A program made the translations under genes and the position numbers. Shown in pieces: positions 1-5,767 of a stretch of DNA of 6,863 nucleotides (its first letter is position 1; every line of letters starts with the position of its first letter). Origin of the DNA: an uncultured Alistipes sp. (GTDB taxonomy: Bacteria > Bacteroidota > Bacteroidia > Bacteroidales > Rikenellaceae); the NCBI GenBank assembly GCA_937899895.1, contig CALBQR010000055.1, positions 1 to 6,863 on the forward strand, in the 5' to 3' direction. The notes under the pieces were generated by a model. That model saw only the letters and a list, made by a program, of their open reading frames with translations. It did not search any database and was not told the DNA's origin.

Positions 1-1196
1 ATAATGCCCGCGATACGGCCGTTGTGGCGGCATCGATGTACGACGCGCCGGTGGTGATGGGCAGTGCGACGCCCTCGATCGAGAGCTTTATGAATGCCTA
101 TCGCGGCAAGTATGGATATGTCTCTCTCACAGAGCGTTACGGTGGAGCACAAATGCCCCGAATCATCATCTCGGATACGCTTCGGGCAGCCAAACGAGGC
201 GAACGCTACTCACACTTCAACAAAGCGCTGCTGGATCGCATAGGCGAGGTTTTGGAGCGAGGTGAGCAGGCGATGCTGTTCCAAAATCGACGCGGGTTTT
301 CGCCATACGTCGAATGCACCGAGTGCGGTCGCGTGGTCGAGTGTCCGCACTGCAATGTGTCGCTCACGTATCACCGTCCGAATACGCTACGGTGTCATTA
401 TTGTGGTCATTCTCAGCCACTTCCCGAGCATTGTCCTTCGTGTCGCGTGGCCGATGTAACGTTGCGTGGATTCGGAACGGAGAAGGTCGAAGAGGAGCTG
501 ACGCAAATCTTCCCGAAGGCTCGAATAGACCGCCTCGACCGCGACAGTGCGACATCGCAACGAGCTTACAATGAGATCATTAGACGTTTTGAAAGCGGCA
601 CTACCGACCTGCTTGTCGGAACGCAGATGATAACCAAAGGTTTCGACTTCTCGCGTGTGAGTCTGGTCGGGATTCTCAATGCCGACAATCTGCTCAACTA
701 TCCCGATTTTCGCTCGTCGGAGCGCGCGTTTCAGCTCATCACGCAGGTTGCGGGACGTGCCGGACGCCGCCAAACCGCGGGCGAGGTCGTAGTCCAAACC
801 TCACAACCGCTGCACCCCGTGATTCGACAGGCTGCCGAGGGCGATTATTTGTCGATGGTCAATATGCAACTACGTGAGCGTGAGGCGTTTCACTATCCTC
901 CGTATGCCCATTTGGTCAATGTTACGATGCGCCACCGCGACCCCTCGACCCTGCGCGAGGCGGCACGAAAGCTCGGCGAACGTCTGCGCGAAATCTTCGG
1001 CTCGCGAGTGCTCGGTCCGCAGTCGCCCCCCGTCGATCGAATCAATGGTGTCTATATTCTCGGTTTTATGATTAAGGTCGAGAACTCTCTCTCGTTCAGC
1101 CGTGCCCGCACGCTCCTCCGCAAAGAGATTGAAACAATCCGCCGTCGCAAGGAGTGGAGCACAATCAACCTCTTCTGCGATGTCGATCCTCAATAG
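1..1196 (+). CDS. priA: Primosomal replication-restart helicase PriA, C-terminal half (5' end outside window)
   Basis: PriA is a superfamily 2 DNA helicase that recognises stalled forks and starts primosome assembly so that the replicative helicase can be reloaded. About 397 codons are visible. The reading frame is open from position 3 (N-A-R-D-T-A-V-V), so the GTG at 24 is internal and not the start. Visible in order: helicase motif GSATPS near 60-77; the eight-cysteine zinc-binding insertion, four CxxC pairs with codons between 315 and 443 (CTEC, CPHC, CHYC, CPSC); GTQMITKGFDF near 618-650 (motif V); and QVAGRAGR near 744-767 (motif VI). Full-length PriA is usually 700-830 residues, so this is roughly the second half. 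It ends at TAG 1194-1196, and the downstream comF start lies inside it. Identification is firm; the N-terminal DNA-binding and Walker regions are not in view. Confidence 0.97.
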   Translation, partial: NARDTAVVAASMYDAPVVMGSATPSIESFMNAYRGKYGYVSLTERYGGAQMPRIIISDTLRAAKRGERYSHFNKALLDRIGEVLERGEQAMLFQNRRGFSPYVECTECGRVVECPHCNVSLTYHRPNTLRCHYCGHSQPLPEHCPSCRVADVTLRGFGTEKVEEELTQIFPKARIDRLDRDSATSQRAYNEIIRRFESGTTDLLVGTQMITKGFDFSRVSLVGILNADNLLNYPDFRSSERAFQLITQVAGRAGRRQTAGEVVVQTSQPLHPVIRQAAEGDYLSMVNMQLREREAFHYPPYAHLVNVTMRHRDPSTLREAARKLGERLREIFGSRVLGPQSPPVDRINGVYILGFMIKVENSLSFSRARTLLRKEIETIRRRKEWSTINLFCDVDPQ

Positions 1197-1911
1197 CCTG
1201 AAACAAGCTGCGAGCGACCTTCAAGGGTTGATCTTCCCCGTTGTCTGTCCCGTCTGTGGCGACAAACTGCATCGGGGCGAGAAGCTCATCTGCAATATGT
1301 GCCGCAGCGATATGCCCCTTACAAATTTCGAGGATAAGGAGGCGAACGCTATGGAACAACGATTGTGGGGTCTGATGCCCGTCGTGCACGCTACGTCGCT
1401 CTTTTTCTATATCGAGGAGAGCCGTTTCCGCAACCTTATCCACGCGATCAAATTTCACGGCTCGTGGCGCACTGCGCTCAGTTTAGGCGAGTGGTTGGGG
1501 CTGATCCTTGCCCGCACCGAGCGTTTCGATGAGGTCGATCTGATTGTGCCCGTGCCGCAACACCCTCTGCGACGATTGCAACGTGGTTACAACCAATCGG
1601 ACTACATCGCTCGCGGCGTTGCGAAGGCTATGGGGCGGGCTCTCGATTGCCATTCGCTCCGCCGACACCGATACAGCCGCAGCCAGATCAAACGCCCCAA
1701 AATGGAGCGTTGGGACAATGTTTTCGGGGCTTTCAGTGTGCGCAATGCAGATGCGCTGCGCGGGCGGCATATTCTGCTTGTCGATGATGTATTTACAACG
1801 GGATCAACCGTTTGTGCCTGCGCCGATGCGATCCTCAAAGCGGCTCCCGATGCCCGCATCAGTGTCGCTACAATCGCCGTTTCGCACCAAGAGGTCGGCA
1901 AATATCGTTAA
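1180..1911 (+). CDS. comF: ComF-family phosphoribosyltransferase-like protein
   Basis: This 243-residue protein has the standard ComF architecture. An N-terminal zinc ribbon has Cys23, Cys26, Cys38 and Cys41. It is followed by a type I phosphoribosyltransferase-like domain with the conserved PVPQHPLRRLQRGYNQS stretch (residues 124-140) and the PRPP-binding loop ILLVDDVFTTGST (198-210). ComF proteins are cytoplasmic and are needed for uptake of single-stranded DNA in naturally competent bacteria. They are also common in species with no known competence, where the role is unclear. I chose the ATG at 1180 because the zinc ribbon follows at the usual distance; the frame is open further upstream, but that part would lie wholly inside priA. 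The start overlaps the end of priA by 17 nt in a different frame, suggesting translational coupling and one transcript. Some family members interact with PriA, so the pairing may be functional. Length and motifs are normal. Confidence 0.93.
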   Translation: MSILNSLKQAASDLQGLIFPVVCPVCGDKLHRGEKLICNMCRSDMPLTNFEDKEANAMEQRLWGLMPVVHATSLFFYIEESRFRNLIHAIKFHGSWRTALSLGEWLGLILARTERFDEVDLIVPVPQHPLRRLQRGYNQSDYIARGVAKAMGRALDCHSLRRHRYSRSQIKRPKMERWDNVFGAFSVRNADALRGRHILLVDDVFTTGSTVCACADAILKAAPDARISVATIAVSHQEVGKYR

Positions 1912-1919
1912 ATATCGCT
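1900..1919 (+). repeat. Tandem 10-nt duplication across the comF stop codon
   Basis: AAATATCGTT (1900-1909) is followed directly by AAATATCGCT (1910-1919), one mismatch apart. The comF stop TAA is at 1909-1911. Each copy, read in the comF frame from its first base, encodes Lys-Tyr-Arg followed by TAA. The duplication therefore leaves the protein end unchanged. It may be a replication-slippage scar and has no evident function. Confidence 0.6.
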
Positions 1920-1958
1920 AACCGACAGTCGATTATTAATATTCTGTATGGTCCGTTT

Positions 1959-1990
1959 TTTGGAGGTATAGTATTTTCGATGTACCTTTG
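1959..1990 (+). promoter_or_regulatory. Bacteroidota-type promoter for the glycosyltransferase gene
   Basis: A perfect -7 box TACCTTTG (1983-1990, consensus TAnnTTTG) is preceded by TTTG (1959-1962) with a 20-nt spacer. This matches the -33/-7 promoter recognised by the primary sigma factor of Bacteroides. Transcription would start at about 1995-2000, giving a leader of about 50 nt before the ATG at 2050. The leader is A- and C-rich without a Shine-Dalgarno motif, which is normal for this phylum. No convincing terminator for comF is visible between 1912 and the promoter. Confidence 0.8.
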
Positions 1991-2049
1991 TATCACACAT
2001 CCAAACCAAGCACCGTGTATTACACGCCAATACTCAACAACGCAACGCA

Positions 2050-3228
2050 ATGAAAAACATCGCATTCATACATCGAGCACCATTTCCGCACGGCGGAGCC
2101 GAGAAGGTTACGATCGACCTGACCTCGTGGCTTGTCGAGCGCGGTTGGAACGTCTTTATCATCGCCAAGTCGATCGACGAACGTCTGCCGAAATGGATGA
2201 GTGAGCACGAAAATATTACTTTCCTCTGCTATAACAGCTTGTCGCACAAGCAACTTGCCCGTTTTGTGGTCGAGATGAGCAAGCTCAATCAGTTCGATGT
2301 GATTGTGGTGCAGGGGTTGTGGTTGCGCCGTCTGGATATCATTCGACGAAAGCAGCAGGCCGCAATCGTCTATTGCAACCACGGTATGCCTTTGTGGCAG
2401 TGTATCAAGAAGATGCGCATCTGTGGTGAGCTTCGTGAGCGCACGGCGAAGTGGCCCGTTTTGGGGCACGCCATCGGTTGGTTGAGCTATCGTTTGAGCG
2501 ACTATTTCCGCCGTCGCACGGTGCGTCTTTATCGAATGAGTTACAACAATAGCGATGTGATGACACAGCTCTGCGACGCCTATACACATACGATGTCCGA
2601 GGCGTTGGGTGTGCCGATCGACAACCGTCTGATTACGATGTATAACGCCCAGCCGCCCGCGCCGATCAAATATGCGACGGAGAAACGCCGCGAGGTGCTC
2701 TATGTGGGCCGAATGTCCTATGAGGATAAGCGCGTGGATCGTCTGCTCGATATCTGGCATCGTGTTGAGAGCCGTTTCCCCGATTGGCAGTTGCGCATCG
2801 TGGGCGACGGTCGCGAGAGGGAGAACCTCGAAGCGCAGGCTGTACGTCTTGGTTTGCAACGTGTTGAGTTTTGCGGTGCAACAGCTACGCCCCACCTCTA
2901 TTACAATACGGCGTCGATCCTCTGCCTCACCTCGACCTTCGAGGGTTGGGGTCTGGTGCTGACCGAGGCGCAGCAGGCGGGAGTGGTGCCGATGGCATTT
3001 GCCTGCTCGGAGGGCGTGTCGGAGATCCTCTCGCCCTCGTGGGAGTGCGGTGTGCTGATCGAGCCGTTCGATTTGGATACCTATGCCGCAGCTCTGGCGC
3101 GACTGATGAGCAACGACGAACTGCGCGAACAGATTGCCGCCAACTGCCGCGAGAAGGTCAAGGCCTACTCGATCGAGCGCGTAGGCCAACGCTGGGAGGA
3201 GCTTCTCTCGTCGCTTATAAGCAGATAG
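2050..3228 (+). CDS. GT-B fold glycosyltransferase, family 4-like (retaining)
   Basis: A complete 392-residue protein of typical length for family 4 glycosyltransferases, which move a sugar from a nucleotide-sugar donor to a lipid-linked, protein or glycan acceptor at the cytoplasmic face of the membrane. The N-terminal Rossmann domain opens with MKNIAFIHRAPFPHGGAEKV, including the glycine-rich HGGAEK loop (residues 14-19). The C-terminal domain begins near residue 217 with EVLYVGRMSYEDKRVDRLL and contains LRIVGDGRERENLE. It also has the donor-binding E-x7-E motif (Glu298 and Glu306, in FEGWGLVLTEA). No signal peptide or membrane span is evident. Donor and acceptor cannot be read from the sequence. 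It has its own promoter and is followed by a strong terminator, so it is probably monocistronic. No other polysaccharide, LPS or flippase gene is next to it in the window. The ATG at 2050 sits about 50 nt after the predicted transcription start. Confidence 0.92.
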   Translation: MKNIAFIHRAPFPHGGAEKVTIDLTSWLVERGWNVFIIAKSIDERLPKWMSEHENITFLCYNSLSHKQLARFVVEMSKLNQFDVIVVQGLWLRRLDIIRRKQQAAIVYCNHGMPLWQCIKKMRICGELRERTAKWPVLGHAIGWLSYRLSDYFRRRTVRLYRMSYNNSDVMTQLCDAYTHTMSEALGVPIDNRLITMYNAQPPAPIKYATEKRREVLYVGRMSYEDKRVDRLLDIWHRVESRFPDWQLRIVGDGRERENLEAQAVRLGLQRVEFCGATATPHLYYNTASILCLTSTFEGWGLVLTEAQQAGVVPMAFACSEGVSEILSPSWECGVLIEPFDLDTYAAALARLMSNDELREQIAANCREKVKAYSIERVGQRWEELLSSLISR

Positions 3229-3326
3229 ATCGCCCCGACTCTGCGGGAGATCGCCACTTGGCAACGGATCGCAATTTCGCACCAATCCACAACACTGACC
3301 CCAAGCCCCGAATTTACAACAAAATA

Positions 3327-3369
3327 AGAAAGGAGCTGCCTCGACCGAATGGTCGGACAGCTCCTTTCT
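3327..3369. terminator. Bidirectional intrinsic terminator between convergent genes
   Basis: The outer stem pairs 3327-3338 with 3358-3369 (12 bp, AGAAAGGAGCTG against CAGCTCCTTTCT). A small internal loop follows, then an inner CGACC/GGTCG stem (3342-3346 with 3351-3355) closed by a GAAT tetraloop. On the plus strand it is followed by a pyrimidine stretch ending in TTTT (3373-3376). On the minus strand it is followed by TTATTTTGTTG. It lies about 100 nt after the glycosyltransferase stop and about 60 nt after the minus-strand gene stop at 3432. Terminating both transcripts is the simplest reading. Confidence 0.85.
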
Positions 3370-3431
3370 CCCTTTTGTGCGTTAAATAATGTTATGAATA
3401 TAATTAGGTTTAAGGTGTGTTTCTATGTTGC

Positions 3432-3962
3432 CTATTCCATTACGGCAGCTTTGGTGAATTTGCCCTCCTCGAAGAGGTGCGGATCGCTCAACGGCTGGTA
3501 CTCGTGGGGTACATATTCGAGCGTCTGCGCCATTGCAAACTTACCACTTGCAGTCGAGTAGATCACCACGATCAAACCCGAAGCTGCACTGTGAGGAATA
3601 GAATCGAGAGCTTTGAAATCGCCCGCAGCAACCAACGCCTCAACACGATTTGCATCGGCGATGTTGAAGGTCAGATCGTGGCGCACAAGACGCTCATTTG
3701 TAGGTGCATAGTGCGGACGTACCGAGTCGCCCCACAGCGAGTAGCAGATCATCGTAACACCCGTGGTGAGCACCAAAAAGCCCGCCATCATCAGGTATTG
3801 ATAGAGATCGCTGTTCGATGCGAAGGGCTCGATATGGTTTGCGCCGATCATTGCGATTGCGGCGATTGCGGTGATCAAAATTCCAACAATGGGGTTGTAA
3901 CGACGCGCAACAATAGCGTCGGGAGAGATGCTGTAAAGCACCTCGTCAATATGATTTTTCAT
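3432..3962 (-). CDS. Small membrane protein with two transmembrane helices, function unknown
   Basis: This is a 176-residue protein I cannot assign to a named family. It has a short charged N-terminus (about residues 1-23), a first hydrophobic helix (about 24-41, PIVGILITAIAAIAMIG) and a short loop. A second hydrophobic helix follows (about 54-75, LYQYLMMAGFLVLTTGVTMI). The remaining 100 or so residues are polar with a few hydrophobic strands, such as SGLIVVIYSTASGKFAMAQ near 128-146. By the positive-inside rule, with basic R20-R21 before helix 1 and R82, R91 and R94 after helix 2, both ends are probably cytoplasmic. There is no signal peptidase site, catalytic motif or cysteine cluster. The ATG is preceded by an AT-rich leader without a Shine-Dalgarno motif. 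No clear TAnnTTTG box lies in the 121 nt upstream, so it may be read from the kinase promoter. Transcription would stop at the hairpin at 3327-3369. Confidence 0.82.
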   Translation of the reverse strand: MKNHIDEVLYSISPDAIVARRYNPIVGILITAIAAIAMIGANHIEPFASNSDLYQYLMMAGFLVLTTGVTMICYSLWGDSVRPHYAPTNERLVRHDLTFNIADANRVEALVAAGDFKALDSIPHSAASGLIVVIYSTASGKFAMAQTLEYVPHEYQPLSDPHLFEEGKFTKAAVME

Positions 3963-4083
3963 TTTTATAAAAAGCGGTTTTTGTGAAATGGTTAATTGTG
4001 TAAAAACTCAATGCATCGGACATTATGATAGTGCCCGATTGACACGAAACTTAAAAACATTGTTAAGGATCAATGCCGTTGAG

Positions 4084-4482
4084 TTAAATCACAATTCTCC
4101 GCAGAGAATAGATATATTTTGTGCGTATTCTCGACGGAGAAAGACGAAGCAGACGGGCTTCGTTTACCGCTTTAAGATGGTGAGTTGATCTATTGACACT
4201 CTGACGAAACTCCCCAGAGAGTGAGTCAAAAGTTGTTTGGGTGCGATTTGCGACTGTTCGCACCACAGATCCCGAAACGCGGGCGACCAACGGCGCAGCG
4301 ACACAATTCGAGTTTGCTTCGATGGCCATATGCAGATCGAAAGGATCGCTCTCGACGCAGAAAGCCATAGGCTCATCGCTTGGCAACGACACTCTGCGAC
4401 GATTGCTGTTTGCCTCGGCCGAGAGACAGACAATCGTAAAGAGTACCGCAACGGCTATGTATCGTAAAATCTTTCGAGCCAC
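4084..4482 (-). CDS. Putative small secreted protein, function unknown
   Basis: A 132-codon frame on the minus strand. The product begins MARKILRYIAVAVLFTIVCL, a good Sec signal peptide with a basic start, a hydrophobic core and a probable signal peptidase I site S-A-E-A|N after residue 24. There is no lipobox. The mature part (about 108 residues) has two cysteines, Cys42 and Cys60, and an Arg-rich end (SRIRTKYIYSLRRIVI). I recognise no family. The start must be GTG at 4480-4482: an in-frame TAG lies 15 nt upstream (4495-4497) and the next ATG is after the signal peptide. An AAGG stretch precedes the GTG. The 3' half of the frame is packed with inverted repeats, unusual for coding DNA and a reason for caution. 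No promoter is visible in the 160 nt upstream, so the gene may be read from the ROK kinase promoter. The signal peptide is the main support for it being real. Confidence 0.55.
   Translation of the reverse strand: MARKILRYIAVAVLFTIVCLSAEANSNRRRVSLPSDEPMAFCVESDPFDLHMAIEANSNCVAAPLVARVSGSVVRTVANRTQTTFDSLSGEFRQSVNRSTHHLKAVNEARLLRLSPSRIRTKYIYSLRRIVI
4095..4283. repeat. Run of five consecutive inverted repeats (potential structured RNA or DNA)
   Basis: Five hairpin-capable repeats follow one another. (a) 4095-4110 pairs with 4126-4141: two 7-bp blocks, TTCTCCG/CGGAGAA and GAGAATA/TATTCTC, separated by a 2x2 mismatch, with a 15-nt loop. (b) 4144-4150 pairs with 4157-4163 (ACGAAGC/GCTTCGT). (c) 4193-4202 pairs with 4218-4229 (TTGAC plus ACTCT, with a 2-nt bulge). 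(d) 4240-4246 pairs with 4258-4264 (GGTGCGA/TCGCACC). (e) 4271-4274 pairs with 4280-4283 (CCCG/CGGG). All lie inside the 3' half of the putative secreted-protein frame. Repeat (a) ends 8 nt before that frame's stop codon, but no T-run follows on the minus strand. The pairings are direct; any function is unknown. Confidence 0.6.
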
Positions 4483-4564
4483 GCTGACCTTCGTCTATTT
4501 GTTTCGGGTATAGTTCGTTTTTTTTGTTTGTCGGGGACTTTGTTCTCCACCCCCCCTGCTTTTT

Positions 4565-4617
4565 CGCTCCGAGCGGAGTGTCGGTCGCAATAGCTGCCGA
4601 CACTCTCGTTGGAACGA
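4565..4617. repeat. Three abutting palindromes between the kinase and the small ORF
   Basis: Three inverted repeats touch end to end: CGCTCCGAGCG (4565-4575); a 9-bp stem GAGTGTCGG/CCGACACTC (4576-4584 with 4597-4605, 12-nt loop); and TCGTTGGAACGA (4606-4617). TTTTT tracts flank the group on the plus strand at 4560-4564 and 4618-4622. The last palindrome plus T5 looks like a terminator on the plus strand, although no plus-strand gene lies upstream. On the minus strand, where the ROK gene ends at 4643, no T-run follows, so efficient termination of the kinase transcript here is doubtful. Confidence 0.55.
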
Positions 4618-4642
4618 TTTTTGTAATTGTTGATGCCGATCG

Positions 4643-5650
4643 TTATGCCTCGGCAACCTTCTGCCAGATAAGTGCCGCAGCACCCAAAATCGCTGCGTTC
4701 TTATCCTGAATGCCCGAAGGGATAACGTCGATCTTGTTCTTCCAGATCGAGATCATCGACTCCTCCATATATCTCTTCGTAGGCTCGAAGATCAGATCGC
4801 CGGCCTTGGCAAGACCGCCAAAGAGAACGATCAACTTGGGAGCGGTGATCACAACCGCATCAGCCAATGCGCGACCGAGCTTCTCGCCCGTCTGGCGGAA
4901 GGCCTCCAAAGCGATCGGATCGCCGTGCTTTGCTGCCGTCGAGATCATCACAGCCTCCAAATCCTTGAAGGCAACATCGCGCAGCTCACTCGGAGCGTTG
5001 CTCTCGGCCAGCAGTGCATAGACCGTGCGCTTGATACCCGTTGCCGAGACGTAGGTCTCCAAGCAGCCCTTGCGACCGCAACCGCACTGGCGACCATCGC
5101 GCTCAACGATGACGTGGCCCAGCTCGCCTGCAAAGCCGTCGTGGCCGTAGATCAGCTCGCCGTTTGCAACGAAACCGCTACCGAGACCCGTGCCCAGAGT
5201 TACCATCAAGAAATCCTTCACGCCCTTTGCGTTACCGAAGACCATCTCGCCGATTGTAGCGGCGTTGGCATCATTTGTAACAGCAACGGGGATACCCTTG
5301 AACTCTGCCTCGATATCCTTTGCGATGTGGAACACGCGACGCTCATCGCGCGGATCGACCTCGTTCGGAGCGAAACGCCAGAGGTTGGCGGGGGTAACGA
5401 TGTCGCCCGTATGGTAGTTGGCATTTGGTCCGCCGATACCGATACCGATCAACTCAAACTCGAACGAAACGCTATCGCAGAGTGCGCGCATAGCCTCGCA
5501 GAGAGCTGCGATGTAGTTCTTATAATCGGAGAAATATTTATATTTCTCGGTCGAGATAACCGATTCAGCGAAGATGTCGCCATTCTCATCGACCAGACCG
5601 AAAGCGGTATTGGTTCCGCCGATATCGATACCGATTGCCAATTTTTTCAT
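4643..5650 (-). CDS. ROK-family sugar kinase, probably glucokinase
   Basis: This 335-residue cytoplasmic protein has the full ROK (repressor, ORF, kinase) fold and no N-terminal DNA-binding domain, so it is a kinase and not a NagC/XylR-type repressor. The phosphate-binding loop is GIDIGGTN (residues 7-14). The catalytic Asp is Asp127 in TNDANAA (125-131). The glycine-rich segment LGTGLGSGF is at 152-160. The ROK zinc site is intact: His179 in GELGH, then Cys189, Cys191 and Cys196 in QCGCGRKGCLE, with Glu176, His179 and Glu198 placed as in sugar-binding ROK enzymes. The expected reaction is ATP-dependent 6-phosphorylation of glucose. The RokA enzyme of Bacteroides fragilis is a broad-specificity hexokinase of this type, so mannose, glucosamine or N-acetyl sugars are possible substrates. 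The ATG at 5648-5650 follows an A-rich leader and a good promoter. Two small minus-strand genes lie downstream, possibly on the same transcript. Confidence 0.92.
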   Translation of the reverse strand: MKKLAIGIDIGGTNTAFGLVDENGDIFAESVISTEKYKYFSDYKNYIAALCEAMRALCDSVSFEFELIGIGIGGPNANYHTGDIVTPANLWRFAPNEVDPRDERRVFHIAKDIEAEFKGIPVAVTNDANAATIGEMVFGNAKGVKDFLMVTLGTGLGSGFVANGELIYGHDGFAGELGHVIVERDGRQCGCGRKGCLETYVSATGIKRTVYALLAESNAPSELRDVAFKDLEAVMISTAAKHGDPIALEAFRQTGEKLGRALADAVVITAPKLIVLFGGLAKAGDLIFEPTKRYMEESMISIWKNKIDVIPSGIQDKNAAILGAAALIWQKVAEA

Positions 5651-5693
5651 AGTTCTATCTGTTTTTAGGTTGTTATTTTGTTGTTTTAATCTT

Positions 5694-5725
5694 CAAATGT
5701 AGTACAAATTTTACGGTCTGCCAAT
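5694..5725 (-). promoter_or_regulatory. Bacteroidota-type promoter for the ROK kinase gene
   Basis: On the minus strand, TACATTTG (5701 down to 5694) matches the -7 consensus TAnnTTTG exactly. TTG (complement of 5722-5724) lies upstream with a 20-nt spacer, matching the -33 element. Transcription would begin near 5685-5690, leaving a leader of about 35-40 nt rich in A before the ATG at 5650. The same -33 stretch also lies where the -33 of the divergent plus-strand promoter would fall. Confidence 0.75.
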
Positions 5726-5745
5726 TATTTTCGGAAATTTGACGC

Positions 5746-5753
5746 TATCTTTG
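5746..5753 (+). promoter_or_regulatory. -7 box of the isoprenyl diphosphate synthase promoter
   Basis: TATCTTTG matches TAnnTTTG exactly. The -33 position, about 20 nt upstream near 5722-5725, is only AT-rich, with no clear TTTG. Transcription would start at about 5757-5762. That leaves 6-11 nt before the ATG at 5768 and 21-26 nt before the in-frame ATG at 5783, which bears on the choice of start codon. Confidence 0.65.
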
Positions 5754-5767
5754 CATAAAATAATGCA

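Noticed and set aside
24..26. GTG at 24 as a start codon for priA
   Set aside because: Upstream codons in frame (N-A-R-D-T-A-V) continue the conserved PriA sequence, so the gene enters from outside the window.
387..797. Minus-strand open frame inside priA
   Set aside because: It lies across the priA zinc-finger and helicase-motif region, is low in plausible protein features and has no promoter.
1102..1179. Upstream GTG extension of comF
   Set aside because: It would add 26 residues encoded entirely within priA that are not part of the ComF fold. The ATG at 1180 is in the usual place before the zinc ribbon.
2020..3285. Long open frame of 421 codons on the minus strand opposite the glycosyltransferase
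   Set aside because: It covers the well-supported glycosyltransferase gene, and its product is rich in Arg, His and Leu with no family motif. It is an antisense shadow of GC-biased codons.
3229..3326. Stretch between the glycosyltransferase stop and the terminator
   Set aside because: I checked it for a small gene, RNA motif or repeat and saw nothing beyond untranslated sequence.
4046..4053. Possible -7 box for the membrane-protein gene (TAAGTTTC on the minus strand)
   Set aside because: One mismatch to TAnnTTTG at the key final G and no -33 element at the correct distance.
4241..4513. Plus-strand frame of 90 codons opposite the small secreted-protein ORF
   Set aside because: It has no signal peptide, motif or promoter. 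The minus-strand frame with a clear signal peptide is better supported.
4925..5668. Open frame of 247 codons on the plus strand opposite the ROK kinase
   Set aside because: The minus strand has an intact catalytic Asp, phosphate loop and zinc site. The plus-strand product has no recognisable domain.
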